Shown: positions 34,704 to 42,364 of the stretch, piece after piece
Layout: each line of letters begins with the position of its first letter
Numbering within the stretch: the stretch's first letter is position 1
Assembly: GCA_043766985.1 (NCBI GenBank)
Contig: JAYUHM010000242.1
Coordinates: 1 to 47,492, forward strand
Reading direction: 5' to 3'
DNA length: 47,492 bases
Source: JAAFIP01 sp043766985
GTDB taxonomy: Bacteria; Pseudomonadota; Gammaproteobacteria; Burkholderiales; Burkholderiaceae_C
Translations under genes and position numbers: made by a program
Notes under the pieces: generated by a model
What the model was told of the DNA's origin: nothing
The model's input: the letters and a program-made list of their open reading frames with translations, nothing else
Databases searched by the model: none

Positions 34704-35477
34704 TCACGCGCCGGGTTTGCGGCGCAAGCCGGTGAATGCTGAAAACTCCCAGCGCCTGAAGCCGACAATCAACGTGAACCCATCACGGTGTTTTTCATCG
34801 ACTTTTTGATCCGCCAAATGCTGCTTGGAGAAGTCTTCGCCAATGCGCTGCAGGCGGTCTACAAAGGCGGGTGCCATAGCGCGGTTAATGTTGCCATGCA
34901 CCATCATCAAGGTTTCACCTTCACGGTCAAAACGGCCGCCAAAATACTCACCCACCACGTGCTGCAAAAAGTACTGCCGTATCGGCCCATCGCTGCGCCA
35001 CTTGAAGGTTTTGGCTACCTTGAGCCGGTAGCGGTTGAGCGGCTTCAGCTCGACGATGCCTACTTTGTCCAGTTGCAGCAGGCAGGCCGTGGTTTGCGCT
35101 TCGGAAATTTGGTAGGTGTTGACTATCTGCTCCAGCGTCCAGTAGCTCAGCACGCAGATGGCGCACAGCAGCAGTTTGGGGTCTTTGCTGACGGCAGTCT
35201 CTTGCTCGTACGTCAGCTCGGCCATCAAGGGTGTCGCCTGGCTGACTCGGCGCGACAGTTCGGCAAAATCGGTATTCAACAAGCGGCAAATGTCGTCCAC
35301 CCGGGTGAGGGGCATTTCCTTTTTGCTGAACATGCGTTTCACGCTTGATTCGCTCATCTCTAGCGCCTCGGCGACATGCGCATAGGTCATGTCTTGGGCC
35401 TTAAGCTCTTGTTTCATCACGTCAATCAGCAATGCAGTGTCGGACAATTTTGACTCCAGGGTTCTAATGGTTCCCAT
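34704..35477 (-). CDS. XRE-family transcriptional regulator
   Basis: A regulator of about 257 residues. The N-terminal helix-turn-helix (about 20-60: VMKQELKAQDMTYAHVAEALEMSESSVKRMFS) is of Cro/C1 type, quoted only as a positional guide. It is followed by a long C-terminal domain with no enzyme motif that I recognise, perhaps a ligand or oligomerisation domain. The frame reaches 35501, overlapping the divergent ggt start codon. ATG 35477 leaves 22 nt between starts; 35480 and 35489 are also possible. The tight divergent arrangement suggests that it controls itself and ggt. It is convergent to the DUF3422 gene. Confidence 0.85.
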   Translation of the reverse strand: MGTIRTLESKLSDTALLIDVMKQELKAQDMTYAHVAEALEMSESSVKRMFSKKEMPLTRVDDICRLLNTDFAELSRRVSQATPLMAELTYEQETAVSKDPKLLLCAICVLSYWTLEQIVNTYQISEAQTTACLLQLDKVGIVELKPLNRYRLKVAKTFKWRSDGPIRQYFLQHVVGEYFGGRFDREGETLMMVHGNINRAMAPAFVDRLQRIGEDFSKQHLADQKVDEKHRDGFTLIVGFRRWEFSAFTGLRRKPGA

Positions 35478-35499
35478 CATAAAGCCCATAATTGCACCC

Positions 35500-37125
35500 A
35501 TGAACTTCGATTACGCCAACCCCTACACCTCCACCCGCCTGCCCGTGTTGGCGCGCAACGTGGTTAGCACCTCGCATCCTTTGGGCGCGCAGGCTGGCTT
35601 GCGCATGCTCTATAAAGGCGGCAACGCAGTAGACGCGGCCATTGCGGCGGCTGCGGCGATGACCGTTTGCGAGCCGGTGAGCAACGGCCTTGGCAGCGAT
35701 GCCTTTGGCCTGATCTGGGACGGCAAAGAACTGCACGGCATCAACGCCTCGGGCCGCGCGCCGCAGGCCTGGAGCCCCGAGTACTTTCGCAAAAAGTACG
35801 GCGACAACGCACACACACCGCCCAAGCGCGGCATGGACTCTGTCACTGTGCCCGGTGCCGTCAGCTCCTGGGCCATGATGAGCGAGCGCTTTGGCAAACT
35901 GCCCTTTGCCGACCTGATGGAACCCGCCATCGAAATCGCCGAGCGCGGCTATTTGCTGCCCACTGTGGTGCAGCAAAAATGGGCTGCGGCGACGGACGAA
36001 CTCAAAGGCCAACCCGGTTTTGCGCAAAACTTTTTGCCATGGGGCAGAGCGCCCAAGGTCGGCGAGCTGTTCCAGTTCAAGGCGGCAGCCAAAGCACTGC
36101 GGTCAATTGCTGCTACTAAAGGCGCAGCATTCTATGGTGGCGATATTGCAGAGGCGATAGAAAAATTCAGCGCGGCCAATGGCGGCAGTCACACCGTGCA
36201 AGACTTTGCCAGCTACCAGGCCGAGTGGGTCAAGCCCATCAGCAAAAACTACCGTGGCTACACCTTGCACGAGATCGGGCCCAACGGCCAAGGCATTGCT
36301 GCGCTGATTGCGCTGGGCATTTTGGACAAGTTTGATTTGTCCGCGCTGCCGGTCGACGGTGTAGATTCACAGCACCTGCAAATCGAAGCCATGAAGCTGG
36401 CTTTCGCCGACGTTTACAAATTTGTCGCCGAGCCATCCTCGATGCAGGTGACCGTAGAGCAGATGCTGGATGACGACTATTTGGCCAGCCGCGCCAAACT
36501 CATTCAGATGAAAAAGGCGCAAGACTTTGGCGCGGGCAACCCGGTCAAGGGCGGCACCATTTACCTCACCGCTGCAGACGAAAGCGGCATGATGGTGAGC
36601 TTTATCCAAAGTAATTTCATGGGCTTTGGCTCTGGCTGTGTCGAGCCTACGTTTGGCATCAGCCTGCAAAACCGGGGCCACGGCTTCAGCTTGGATGCTG
36701 GCAATGTGAACCAGGTAGCACCGGGGAAGCGGCCCTTCCACACTATCATCCCGGCCTTCCTCAGTAAAGCGGGCAAACCGGTGATGAGCTATGGCGTGAT
36801 GGGGGCCAATATGCAGCCCCAGGGCCATATGCAAACCTTGGTGCGCATGCTGGACTACAAGCAAAACCCGCAAGCCGCGTGTGACGCGCCGCGCTGGCGC
36901 TACAACGTGGGCTTGGAGATCAACGTCGAAGCCGCGATGAATGCGGGCACCGTACAAGGATTGAAAGACCGCGGCCACCAGACCGAAGTGATCAATGATT
37001 CGTACCAGGACTTTGGTGCGGGCCAGTTTATTTGGCGTGCGGATGAAGGCCAAGGCGATGCCGCCAAAGAAGGCTATGTGGCCGCCAGCGACGCGCGGCG
37101 TGACGGGCAGGCGGTAGGCTTCTAG
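35500..37125 (+). CDS. ggt: Gamma-glutamyltransferase family protein
   Basis: A 541-residue Ntn-hydrolase precursor. The N-terminal half has the family pattern AARNVVSTSHPLGAQAGLRML-like start and GGNAVDAAIAAAAAMTV. The autocatalytic cleavage and nucleophile threonine is T353 (KGG followed by TIYLTAADESG). These enzymes cleave gamma-glutamyl bonds such as in glutathione; some relatives act as cephalosporin acylases. No signal peptide is visible, so the protein is probably cytoplasmic, unlike E. coli Ggt. The frame is open upstream to 35389, but ATG 35500 is the sensible start. The base range 36106-36141 has a possible degenerate repeat. Confidence 0.92.
   Translation: MNFDYANPYTSTRLPVLARNVVSTSHPLGAQAGLRMLYKGGNAVDAAIAAAAAMTVCEPVSNGLGSDAFGLIWDGKELHGINASGRAPQAWSPEYFRKKYGDNAHTPPKRGMDSVTVPGAVSSWAMMSERFGKLPFADLMEPAIEIAERGYLLPTVVQQKWAAATDELKGQPGFAQNFLPWGRAPKVGELFQFKAAAKALRSIAATKGAAFYGGDIAEAIEKFSAANGGSHTVQDFASYQAEWVKPISKNYRGYTLHEIGPNGQGIAALIALGILDKFDLSALPVDGVDSQHLQIEAMKLAFADVYKFVAEPSSMQVTVEQMLDDDYLASRAKLIQMKKAQDFGAGNPVKGGTIYLTAADESGMMVSFIQSNFMGFGSGCVEPTFGISLQNRGHGFSLDAGNVNQVAPGKRPFHTIIPAFLSKAGKPVMSYGVMGANMQPQGHMQTLVRMLDYKQNPQAACDAPRWRYNVGLEINVEAAMNAGTVQGLKDRGHQTEVINDSYQDFGAGQFIWRADEGQGDAAKEGYVAASDARRDGQAVGF
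36106..36141 (+). repeat. Possible degenerate repeat copy 7 (inside ggt)
   Basis: TTGCTGCTACTAAAGGCGCAGC followed by ATTCTATGG resembles the left end and the right end of the repeat with the middle missing. The first part matches the murG copy at 14 of 17 positions. The second half encodes the family motif AFYGGDIAEAI, so chance similarity is quite possible. Confidence 0.3.
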
Positions 37126-37152
37126 AGCGTAAAAGTCAAAAATAATAGGAGA

Positions 37153-37206
37153 ATATGCCTCTAGCCCAATCTAATATAGCACAAGCAGCTACTAAAAATG
37201 TAGCGA
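37153..37206 (-). repeat. Dispersed hairpin repeat, copy 8 (start of the EamA transporter gene)
   Basis: A strong copy read on the minus strand. On the plus strand: ATATGCCTCTAGCCCAAT, then ATATAGCACAAGC and AGCTACTAAAAAT. The ATATGCCTCTAGC end is shared exactly with the copy at 41797-41849, so the transporter start codon lies inside the repeat. The hairpin has one mismatch. Confidence 0.8.
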
Positions 37207-38072
37207 CCGGTGTGGGTTTGGCGTTGGCGGGGTCGATTGCTTTCAGCGGCAAAGCCATCATTGTGAAGCTGGGCTACCGCTACGGCGCCGACGCGGTCAC
37301 CCTGTTGATGTACCGCATGCTGTTGGCCTTGCCATTTTTTTTGCTGTTGTCGTGGTGGTCTAGCCGCGGCAAGACAGCGCTCTCCACCGCGCAGTGGTTG
37401 CAAGTGCTGTTCTTGGGGTTTAGTGGTTATTACCTTGCCAGTTTCCTGGATTTTCTAGGTTTGCAATACATCAGTGCCAGCCTGGAGCGCCTGATTTTGT
37501 ATTTGAACCCGACCATTGTGCTGCTGATGGGCTGGCTGGTGTGGGGTAAAAAAATCACCCGTCGGCAATTGGCCGCTTTTGCGCTGAGCTACAGCGGCGT
37601 ACTGCTGGTGTTTGGCCACGAGGCCACCTTGGTGGGTAGCCACGTAGGCTTGGGTGCCTTGCTGGTATTTGGCAGCGCAGTGGCCTATGCCGTGTACTTG
37701 GGCTACAGTGGCGAGCTGGTGCAAACGCTGGGCAGCCTGCGCCTGGCAGGCCTGGCCACCAGCGTGGCCTGCCTGCTGTGCATCGCGCAGTTTGCGCTGC
37801 TAAAGCCGTGGAGCGCCGCCCAGGTCGCACCCGAGGTACTATGGCTGTCCCTGCTCAACGCCACGGTGTGCACGGTAGCCCCGGTGCTGATGGTGATGAT
37901 GGCCATTGAGCGCATAGGCGCCGCCAAGACCGCGCAGATTGGCATGGTTGGCCCTATGGCTACCATTGCACTGGGCGTGCTGGTGCTGGGCGAGCCGCTT
38001 AACGGTTGGATCATTGCCGGTACCGTGCTGGTACTGGGCGGTGTGTATTTGGTCAGTCGCAGCAGAGCATAA
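37155..38072 (+). CDS. EamA/DMT-family transporter
   Basis: A 305-residue transporter of the drug/metabolite superfamily with ten predicted transmembrane segments in two EamA repeats (about 20-155 and 165-300). Repeat 1 contains FSGYYLASFLDFLGLQYIS and repeat 2 ends GEPLNGWIIAGTVLVLGGVYL. Substrate unknown; family members export amino acids or metabolites. The start codon and first 17 residues (MPLAQSNIAQAATKNVA) are encoded by a repeat copy, so the repeat supplies the translation start. AGGAG at 37147-37151 lies only 3 nt before the ATG, which is a short spacing. Confidence 0.9.
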   Translation: MPLAQSNIAQAATKNVATGVGLALAGSIAFSGKAIIVKLGYRYGADAVTLLMYRMLLALPFFLLLSWWSSRGKTALSTAQWLQVLFLGFSGYYLASFLDFLGLQYISASLERLILYLNPTIVLLMGWLVWGKKITRRQLAAFALSYSGVLLVFGHEATLVGSHVGLGALLVFGSAVAYAVYLGYSGELVQTLGSLRLAGLATSVACLLCIAQFALLKPWSAAQVAPEVLWLSLLNATVCTVAPVLMVMMAIERIGAAKTAQIGMVGPMATIALGVLVLGEPLNGWIIAGTVLVLGGVYLVSRSRA

Positions 38073-38112
38073 TTTTTCGAGCTAGTTTTTATCACAACCA
38101 GGAGAAATCAAC

Positions 38113-39096
38113 ATGAGTAAAGCAGTCGTTATTGAGCAAGTAGGCGGTCCCGAGCAAATGAAGCTGGTGGACGTGCAGGTAGGCGAGCCAGGCGCGGGCG
38201 AGGTGCGCATTCGCCACCACGCCATTGGCCTGAACTACATCGACGTGTACCAGCGCAGCGGCGTGTATAACTTGCCATTGCCGCTGAAGATGGGCATGGA
38301 AGGCGCTGGCGTGATCGAGGCCGTGGGCGTTGGTGTGACGCACCTCAAGGTGGGTGACCGCGCAGCGTACGCCAGCCAGCCACCCGGCAGCTACTGCGAA
38401 GTGCGCGTACTGCCCGCCAAATGCGTGTGCAAGCTGCCCGATGCCATCAGCTTTGAGACCGGCGCCGCCATGATGCTCAAAGGCCTGACGGCGCAGTACC
38501 TGCTGCGCAAAACCTTGCCCGCTGGTGGACTGAAAGAGGGCGACTTTGTGCTGTTCCACGCCGCTGCGGGCGGTGTGGGTTTGATAGCCTGCCAGTGGGC
38601 CAAGGCGCTGGGTTTGCAGCTGATCGGTACCGCAGGCTCTGATGCCAAATGCAAAATGGCGCTGGAGCACGGTGCAAGCCATGCCATCAACTACTCCAGC
38701 GAAGACTTCGTCGCCAAGGTGAAAGACATCACCGGCGGACGCGGCGTGAAGGTGGTGTATGACTCGGTAGGCAAAGATACCTTTGAAAAATCACTCGACT
38801 GCTTGTCACCGTTCGGCTTGCTGGCTACCTTTGGCAACGCATCGGGGAAAGTACCGCCGCTGGACATTGGCGTGCTGGGTGCCAAAGGCTCGTTGTACGT
38901 ATCCCGTCCCACGCTGTTCACCCACATCGCCACGCGCGAAAGCACGCAGGCCATGGCCGACGAGCTGTTTGCCATTGTCGCCAGCGGCAAGGTCACCATA
39001 CCTGTGCACCACCGCTACGCGCTGGCCGATGTACAGCAAGCCCACCGCGACCTAGAGGCACGCAAAACCACGGGTGCCAGCGTACTGCTGCCCTGA
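38113..39096 (+). CDS. NADPH:quinone oxidoreductase, zinc-free MDR family
   Basis: A 327-residue medium-chain dehydrogenase/reductase of the zeta-crystallin/QOR type. A GroES-like N-terminal domain with GLNYIDVYQRSGVY is followed by a nucleotide-binding domain with AAAGGVG at 150-156. The zinc-binding residues of alcohol dehydrogenases are absent. Such enzymes reduce quinones or enones with NADPH. AGGAG precedes ATG 38113. The stop shares one base with the next ATG (TGATG), so the DUF1853 gene is likely co-translated. Confidence 0.93.
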   Translation: MSKAVVIEQVGGPEQMKLVDVQVGEPGAGEVRIRHHAIGLNYIDVYQRSGVYNLPLPLKMGMEGAGVIEAVGVGVTHLKVGDRAAYASQPPGSYCEVRVLPAKCVCKLPDAISFETGAAMMLKGLTAQYLLRKTLPAGGLKEGDFVLFHAAAGGVGLIACQWAKALGLQLIGTAGSDAKCKMALEHGASHAINYSSEDFVAKVKDITGGRGVKVVYDSVGKDTFEKSLDCLSPFGLLATFGNASGKVPPLDIGVLGAKGSLYVSRPTLFTHIATRESTQAMADELFAIVASGKVTIPVHHRYALADVQQAHRDLEARKTTGASVLLP

Positions 39097-40058
39097 TGCA
39101 GACGACAGCGCCAGCGGATGGTACGCCCGCTGCTGGCGTCACGCCAGCCAGTGCGCATCTGGCCGCACTGCGCTGGCTCTTGCTGTCGGCGCCGTTGGTG
39201 GCTGTGCCACCTGGCGCGGCGGCGCAATTGGCCACCTTCACCCCGCTTGAACTCGCTGGCATAGCCGCGTGGCTAGACGGCTTGCAAGCGGACAGCCAAG
39301 TGCTGCAAGCGTGGATGCAAACCAAACCCGAAGTACGTATAGGCCGGTACGCTGAGCGTCTGCTGGAGTTTTACCTGACCCATGCCCCTGGCGAAGGACT
39401 GCACCGCCTGGTGGCTGCGCATGTGCCACTGCGCTCGGAGGTGAATGGCTTGATGGTGACGCAGGGCGAGCTGGATTTTTTGCTAACCAACGCGCAGGGC
39501 CAGCGTTTGCATTGGGAGCTGGCCGTCAAGTTCTTTCTGTGCACCGCGGCAGGCGATGTCGCCACGCCGGCAGACTTCATCGGCCCCAATGGTGTGGAGA
39601 CCTTGGCCCACAAGTGGCACAAGCTGTTTGCCCGCCAATTAACGCACACGCCACCGCAGCCGTGGAGCGCGCACCCTTGGCAGCCGCAGGCTTTTGCCCG
39701 GGGCTGGATGTTTTACCGCTGGGGCCAGGCAGTGCCGCAATGCGATGCGCTGCACCCACAGCATGGCAAAGGCTGGTGGACAGATATTGCCACGATGCAT
39801 ACCCTGCCGGATGCCCATTACGCCTACCTGCCACGCTTGCATTGGATGGCGCTGCTAACTTCTGTCGTGCAACTCGGGCCGCAGGCAGTGGTGCTTGCGC
39901 GGGACGCTATGGCCGAGCACTTACGGATGCTGTGGGCCAGCGGTGCGCGCGCTACGGATGCGCAGATGGTGGTGCAACTGGCGGACAAGGTAGCGCCCGA
40001 TGCGCAGGCGGCTGAAGTGCAAAGATTTTTTATTCGCCCGGCCAGCAACCAGCCCTGA
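39096..40058 (+). CDS. DUF1853 family protein
   Basis: A 320-residue soluble protein matching the DUF1853 pattern: IGRYAERLLEFYLTHAPGEG, then a GELDFLLTNAQGQRLHWELAVKFFL stretch (positions about 125-150). The E-L-D and E-L-A-V-K residues are reminiscent of PD-(D/E)XK nuclease cores. That link is an inference from the pattern. No transmembrane segment. Function unknown. It overlaps the quinone oxidoreductase by one base and is convergent to the Na/Pi-cotransporter gene 9 nt downstream. Confidence 0.85.
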   Translation: MQTTAPADGTPAAGVTPASAHLAALRWLLLSAPLVAVPPGAAAQLATFTPLELAGIAAWLDGLQADSQVLQAWMQTKPEVRIGRYAERLLEFYLTHAPGEGLHRLVAAHVPLRSEVNGLMVTQGELDFLLTNAQGQRLHWELAVKFFLCTAAGDVATPADFIGPNGVETLAHKWHKLFARQLTHTPPQPWSAHPWQPQAFARGWMFYRWGQAVPQCDALHPQHGKGWWTDIATMHTLPDAHYAYLPRLHWMALLTSVVQLGPQAVVLARDAMAEHLRMLWASGARATDAQMVVQLADKVAPDAQAAEVQRFFIRPASNQP

Positions 40059-40067
40059 CCGGCGCAA

Positions 40068-41747
40068 TCAATCCTTGCCCAAGGGCATAGGCTCGCTAGC
40101 CGAGATCAAATTGGCTTGCCGCAGCCGCGTGGGGCTTAGGGCACCCGCCGTGTCAAGAATGGGATAAGCGATGGAACATATTTGCGAGTTGACGCGTTTG
40201 AGCTCGCTGATCAAATCCAAATGCAGGCTGCTGGTCTCGATACTTTGTACTGTGTTGTCTGCCAGGCGCGCCAGGTGCCTTGCCGCATAGGCGTGCTCCA
40301 GGTCGCGAAAGCGGGCTTTTTCTTCTAGCAGTCGTTGGGCATCGCGCACGTTACCGTTTAAAAATACGCTCATGCTTAACCGCAGGTTCGCCATCAGCCG
40401 GGAGTGCAGCTCACATACCTCGCCCATGCCCGCCTCAGAAAAGTTCAGGCCCTTTTTAATTTTTTTGTCTTCCACATCTTGCAACACCCGCTCAATGATG
40501 TCGCCAATTTGCTCCATATTGATGGTAAAGCTGATGATGTCGGTCCAGCGGCGCGACTCGTTTTCACCCAAAGCCTGTCTGGAGATTTTGGTCAAATAGT
40601 ATTTGATGGCCGAGTACAGCTCATCGACCGTGTCGTCCAGCTGGCGCAGGTCTTGCGCCAAGGCTAAATCGTTGTCCTTGATAACCAACAGCGTGCCGCG
40701 CAGCATGGTCTCTACCACGTCCGCCTGGTGCAGCGCCTCGCGTGCAGCGCAGGAGATGGCCAGAGACGGCGTTGCCAATGCGGACGGGTCGAGGTGGCGA
40801 GGGCGCGACAGGGCGTTGTCTTTGGCGGGCGGCAACAGCTTTTCTACCCAGCGCGCAATCACGCCCGTAAAGCCTATCAGTGCCACCGCCAACGTCAGAT
40901 TAAAAACCAGGTGAAACGCCACTACCTGCGTGGCCGCACCGCCCACCATGGGGCTGGCGTGTTTGAGCCACAAGCCCACCAAAGGTGCTGCCACCAATAC
41001 GCCCAGGGTTTTGAAAATCAGGTTACCCAAGGGCACTTGGCGTACGGTCAGTACCGACTTGGCGGTGGTGAGTACCGCCAGTAGACCGCTGCCCAAATTG
41101 GCGCCCAGCACCAAGCCCAGCGCCACGTCCATGGGGATGACCTGGGAGGCTGCCAAGGTGGCCACCAGCAGCACCGTGGCCAGGCTGGAATAGGCCAACA
41201 CGGCAATCACCGCACCCACGGTGATTTCAAGCAGCAAGTCGCTGGTGAGTGTTTTGAGCGCCGCTTGCACCACGGGGGACTGCGTGAGCACCCGGGTAGA
41301 TTCGCTGATCAAACCCAAGGCCAGCAGCATAAGACCCAGGCCAATCAAAATGCGCCCAACGCGGCCTACGGTGGTGGATTGTCGCGCGATGAACAGCACC
41401 ACGCCGATGAAGATCAGCAAGGGAGACAGCCAGCTTAAATCAAAGTGAAACACCACCGCCATCAAGCTGGTGCCAACGTCTGCCCCCAGCATGACGGCCA
41501 GCGCCGCTGGCAAGCTGACCATGCCTTGGCCCACAAAGGCGGCCACGATGAGGGCGGTGGCCGTGCTGGACTGCACCACCGCCGTGACGCCAACACCCGC
41601 CAAGGCTGCGGTAGCGCGGTTGCCGGTGGCTTGGGCCAAAACAGCCCGCAAATTAGCCCCCAGCACACGCAAAATGCCTGTGCGAACCAGGTGGGTGCCC
41701 CATACCAGCAGCGCTACGGCGGCCAAAAGGTTAAGAAGATGCTTCAT
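40068..41747 (-). CDS. Na/Pi-cotransporter family protein with PhoU-like domain
   Basis: A 559-residue membrane protein. The N-terminal half has about eight transmembrane segments with the duplicated family motif (TAVVQSSTATALIVAAF near 56-72 and GLVLGANLGSGLLAVL later). The C-terminal 200 residues form a soluble helical PhoU-like domain (VVETMLRGTLLVIKDND, MEQIGDIIERVLQDVEDKK). Family members import phosphate with sodium. The PhoU-like part may regulate the transport or sense phosphate. ATG 41747. No pst or pho genes are nearby. Confidence 0.9.
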   Translation of the reverse strand: MKHLLNLLAAVALLVWGTHLVRTGILRVLGANLRAVLAQATGNRATAALAGVGVTAVVQSSTATALIVAAFVGQGMVSLPAALAVMLGADVGTSLMAVVFHFDLSWLSPLLIFIGVVLFIARQSTTVGRVGRILIGLGLMLLALGLISESTRVLTQSPVVQAALKTLTSDLLLEITVGAVIAVLAYSSLATVLLVATLAASQVIPMDVALGLVLGANLGSGLLAVLTTAKSVLTVRQVPLGNLIFKTLGVLVAAPLVGLWLKHASPMVGGAATQVVAFHLVFNLTLAVALIGFTGVIARWVEKLLPPAKDNALSRPRHLDPSALATPSLAISCAAREALHQADVVETMLRGTLLVIKDNDLALAQDLRQLDDTVDELYSAIKYYLTKISRQALGENESRRWTDIISFTINMEQIGDIIERVLQDVEDKKIKKGLNFSEAGMGEVCELHSRLMANLRLSMSVFLNGNVRDAQRLLEEKARFRDLEHAYAARHLARLADNTVQSIETSSLHLDLISELKRVNSQICSIAYPILDTAGALSPTRLRQANLISASEPMPLGKD

Positions 41748-41796
41748 GGTAATCGAAGACTCTACTATACCGCTTCAGCCACACTTTGTGAATTAA

Positions 41797-41849
41797 ATAT
41801 GCCTCTAGCTCAATAGAGCAGAGCACAAAATGCTATTAAAATAATAGTG
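41797..41849 (-). repeat. Dispersed hairpin repeat, copy 9 (between Na/Pi cotransporter and lspA)
   Basis: A strong copy read on the minus strand. On the plus strand: ATATGCCTCTAGCTCAATAG, then AGCACAAAATGCTATTAAAA. The hairpin AGCA (41822-41825), loop CAAAA, TGCT (41831-41834) is intact. It lies between the lspA stop and the start of the next minus-strand gene. Confidence 0.8.
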
Positions 41850-41875
41850 TATTGCTTGCCAATACGCAGGCCCGG

Positions 41876-42364
41876 TCAGCGCCCGCGCCGCACCCGCAGC
41901 AGCTCATCAAGTATCAAGCACGCTGCGCCAATGGTGATGCCGCTGTCGGCAACGTTAAACGCCGGAAAGTGCCAGCCGCCGTAGTGAAAGTCTAGAAAAT
42001 CCACCACATAGCCATGCATCAGGCGGTCAACCACGTTGCCCACCGCACCGCCCAAGATACACGCCAAGGCAAAGGCAAACAGCTTTTGCCCGGCGTGCGA
42101 GCGCAGCATCCAGACGATGAAGATGGTGGCCACAACACCAATGCCAGTAAAGAACCAGCGCTGCCAGCCGCCTGCGCCAGCCAAAAAGCTGAAAGCTGCG
42201 CCGCTGTTGTGAACCCGCACCACGTTAAAGAAACTCAGCACATGGGTGCTGTCGCCTAGCTGGTAGTAGCCCAAGATGAGCGTCTTGGTGAACTGGTCGG
42301 CAATGAAAATAATCAGCGCCAAACCCAGCCAAGGCCAGATGGATGTTTTGCTAAATTTGGCCAT
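41876..42364 (-). CDS. lspA: Lipoprotein signal peptidase LspA
   Basis: A 162-residue inner-membrane aspartic protease with four transmembrane segments that removes the signal peptide from prolipoproteins after diacylglyceryl transfer. Catalytic aspartates are D122 (GYVVDF) and D140 (FNVADS), with the conserved VHNSGAAFSF, GAVGNVVDR and FPAFNVAD blocks around them. Its ATG shares one base with the ileS stop, as expected for the conserved ileS-lspA pair. The length matches the family. Confidence 0.96.
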   Translation of the reverse strand: MAKFSKTSIWPWLGLALIIFIADQFTKTLILGYYQLGDSTHVLSFFNVVRVHNSGAAFSFLAGAGGWQRWFFTGIGVVATIFIVWMLRSHAGQKLFAFALACILGGAVGNVVDRLMHGYVVDFLDFHYGGWHFPAFNVADSGITIGAACLILDELLRVRRGR

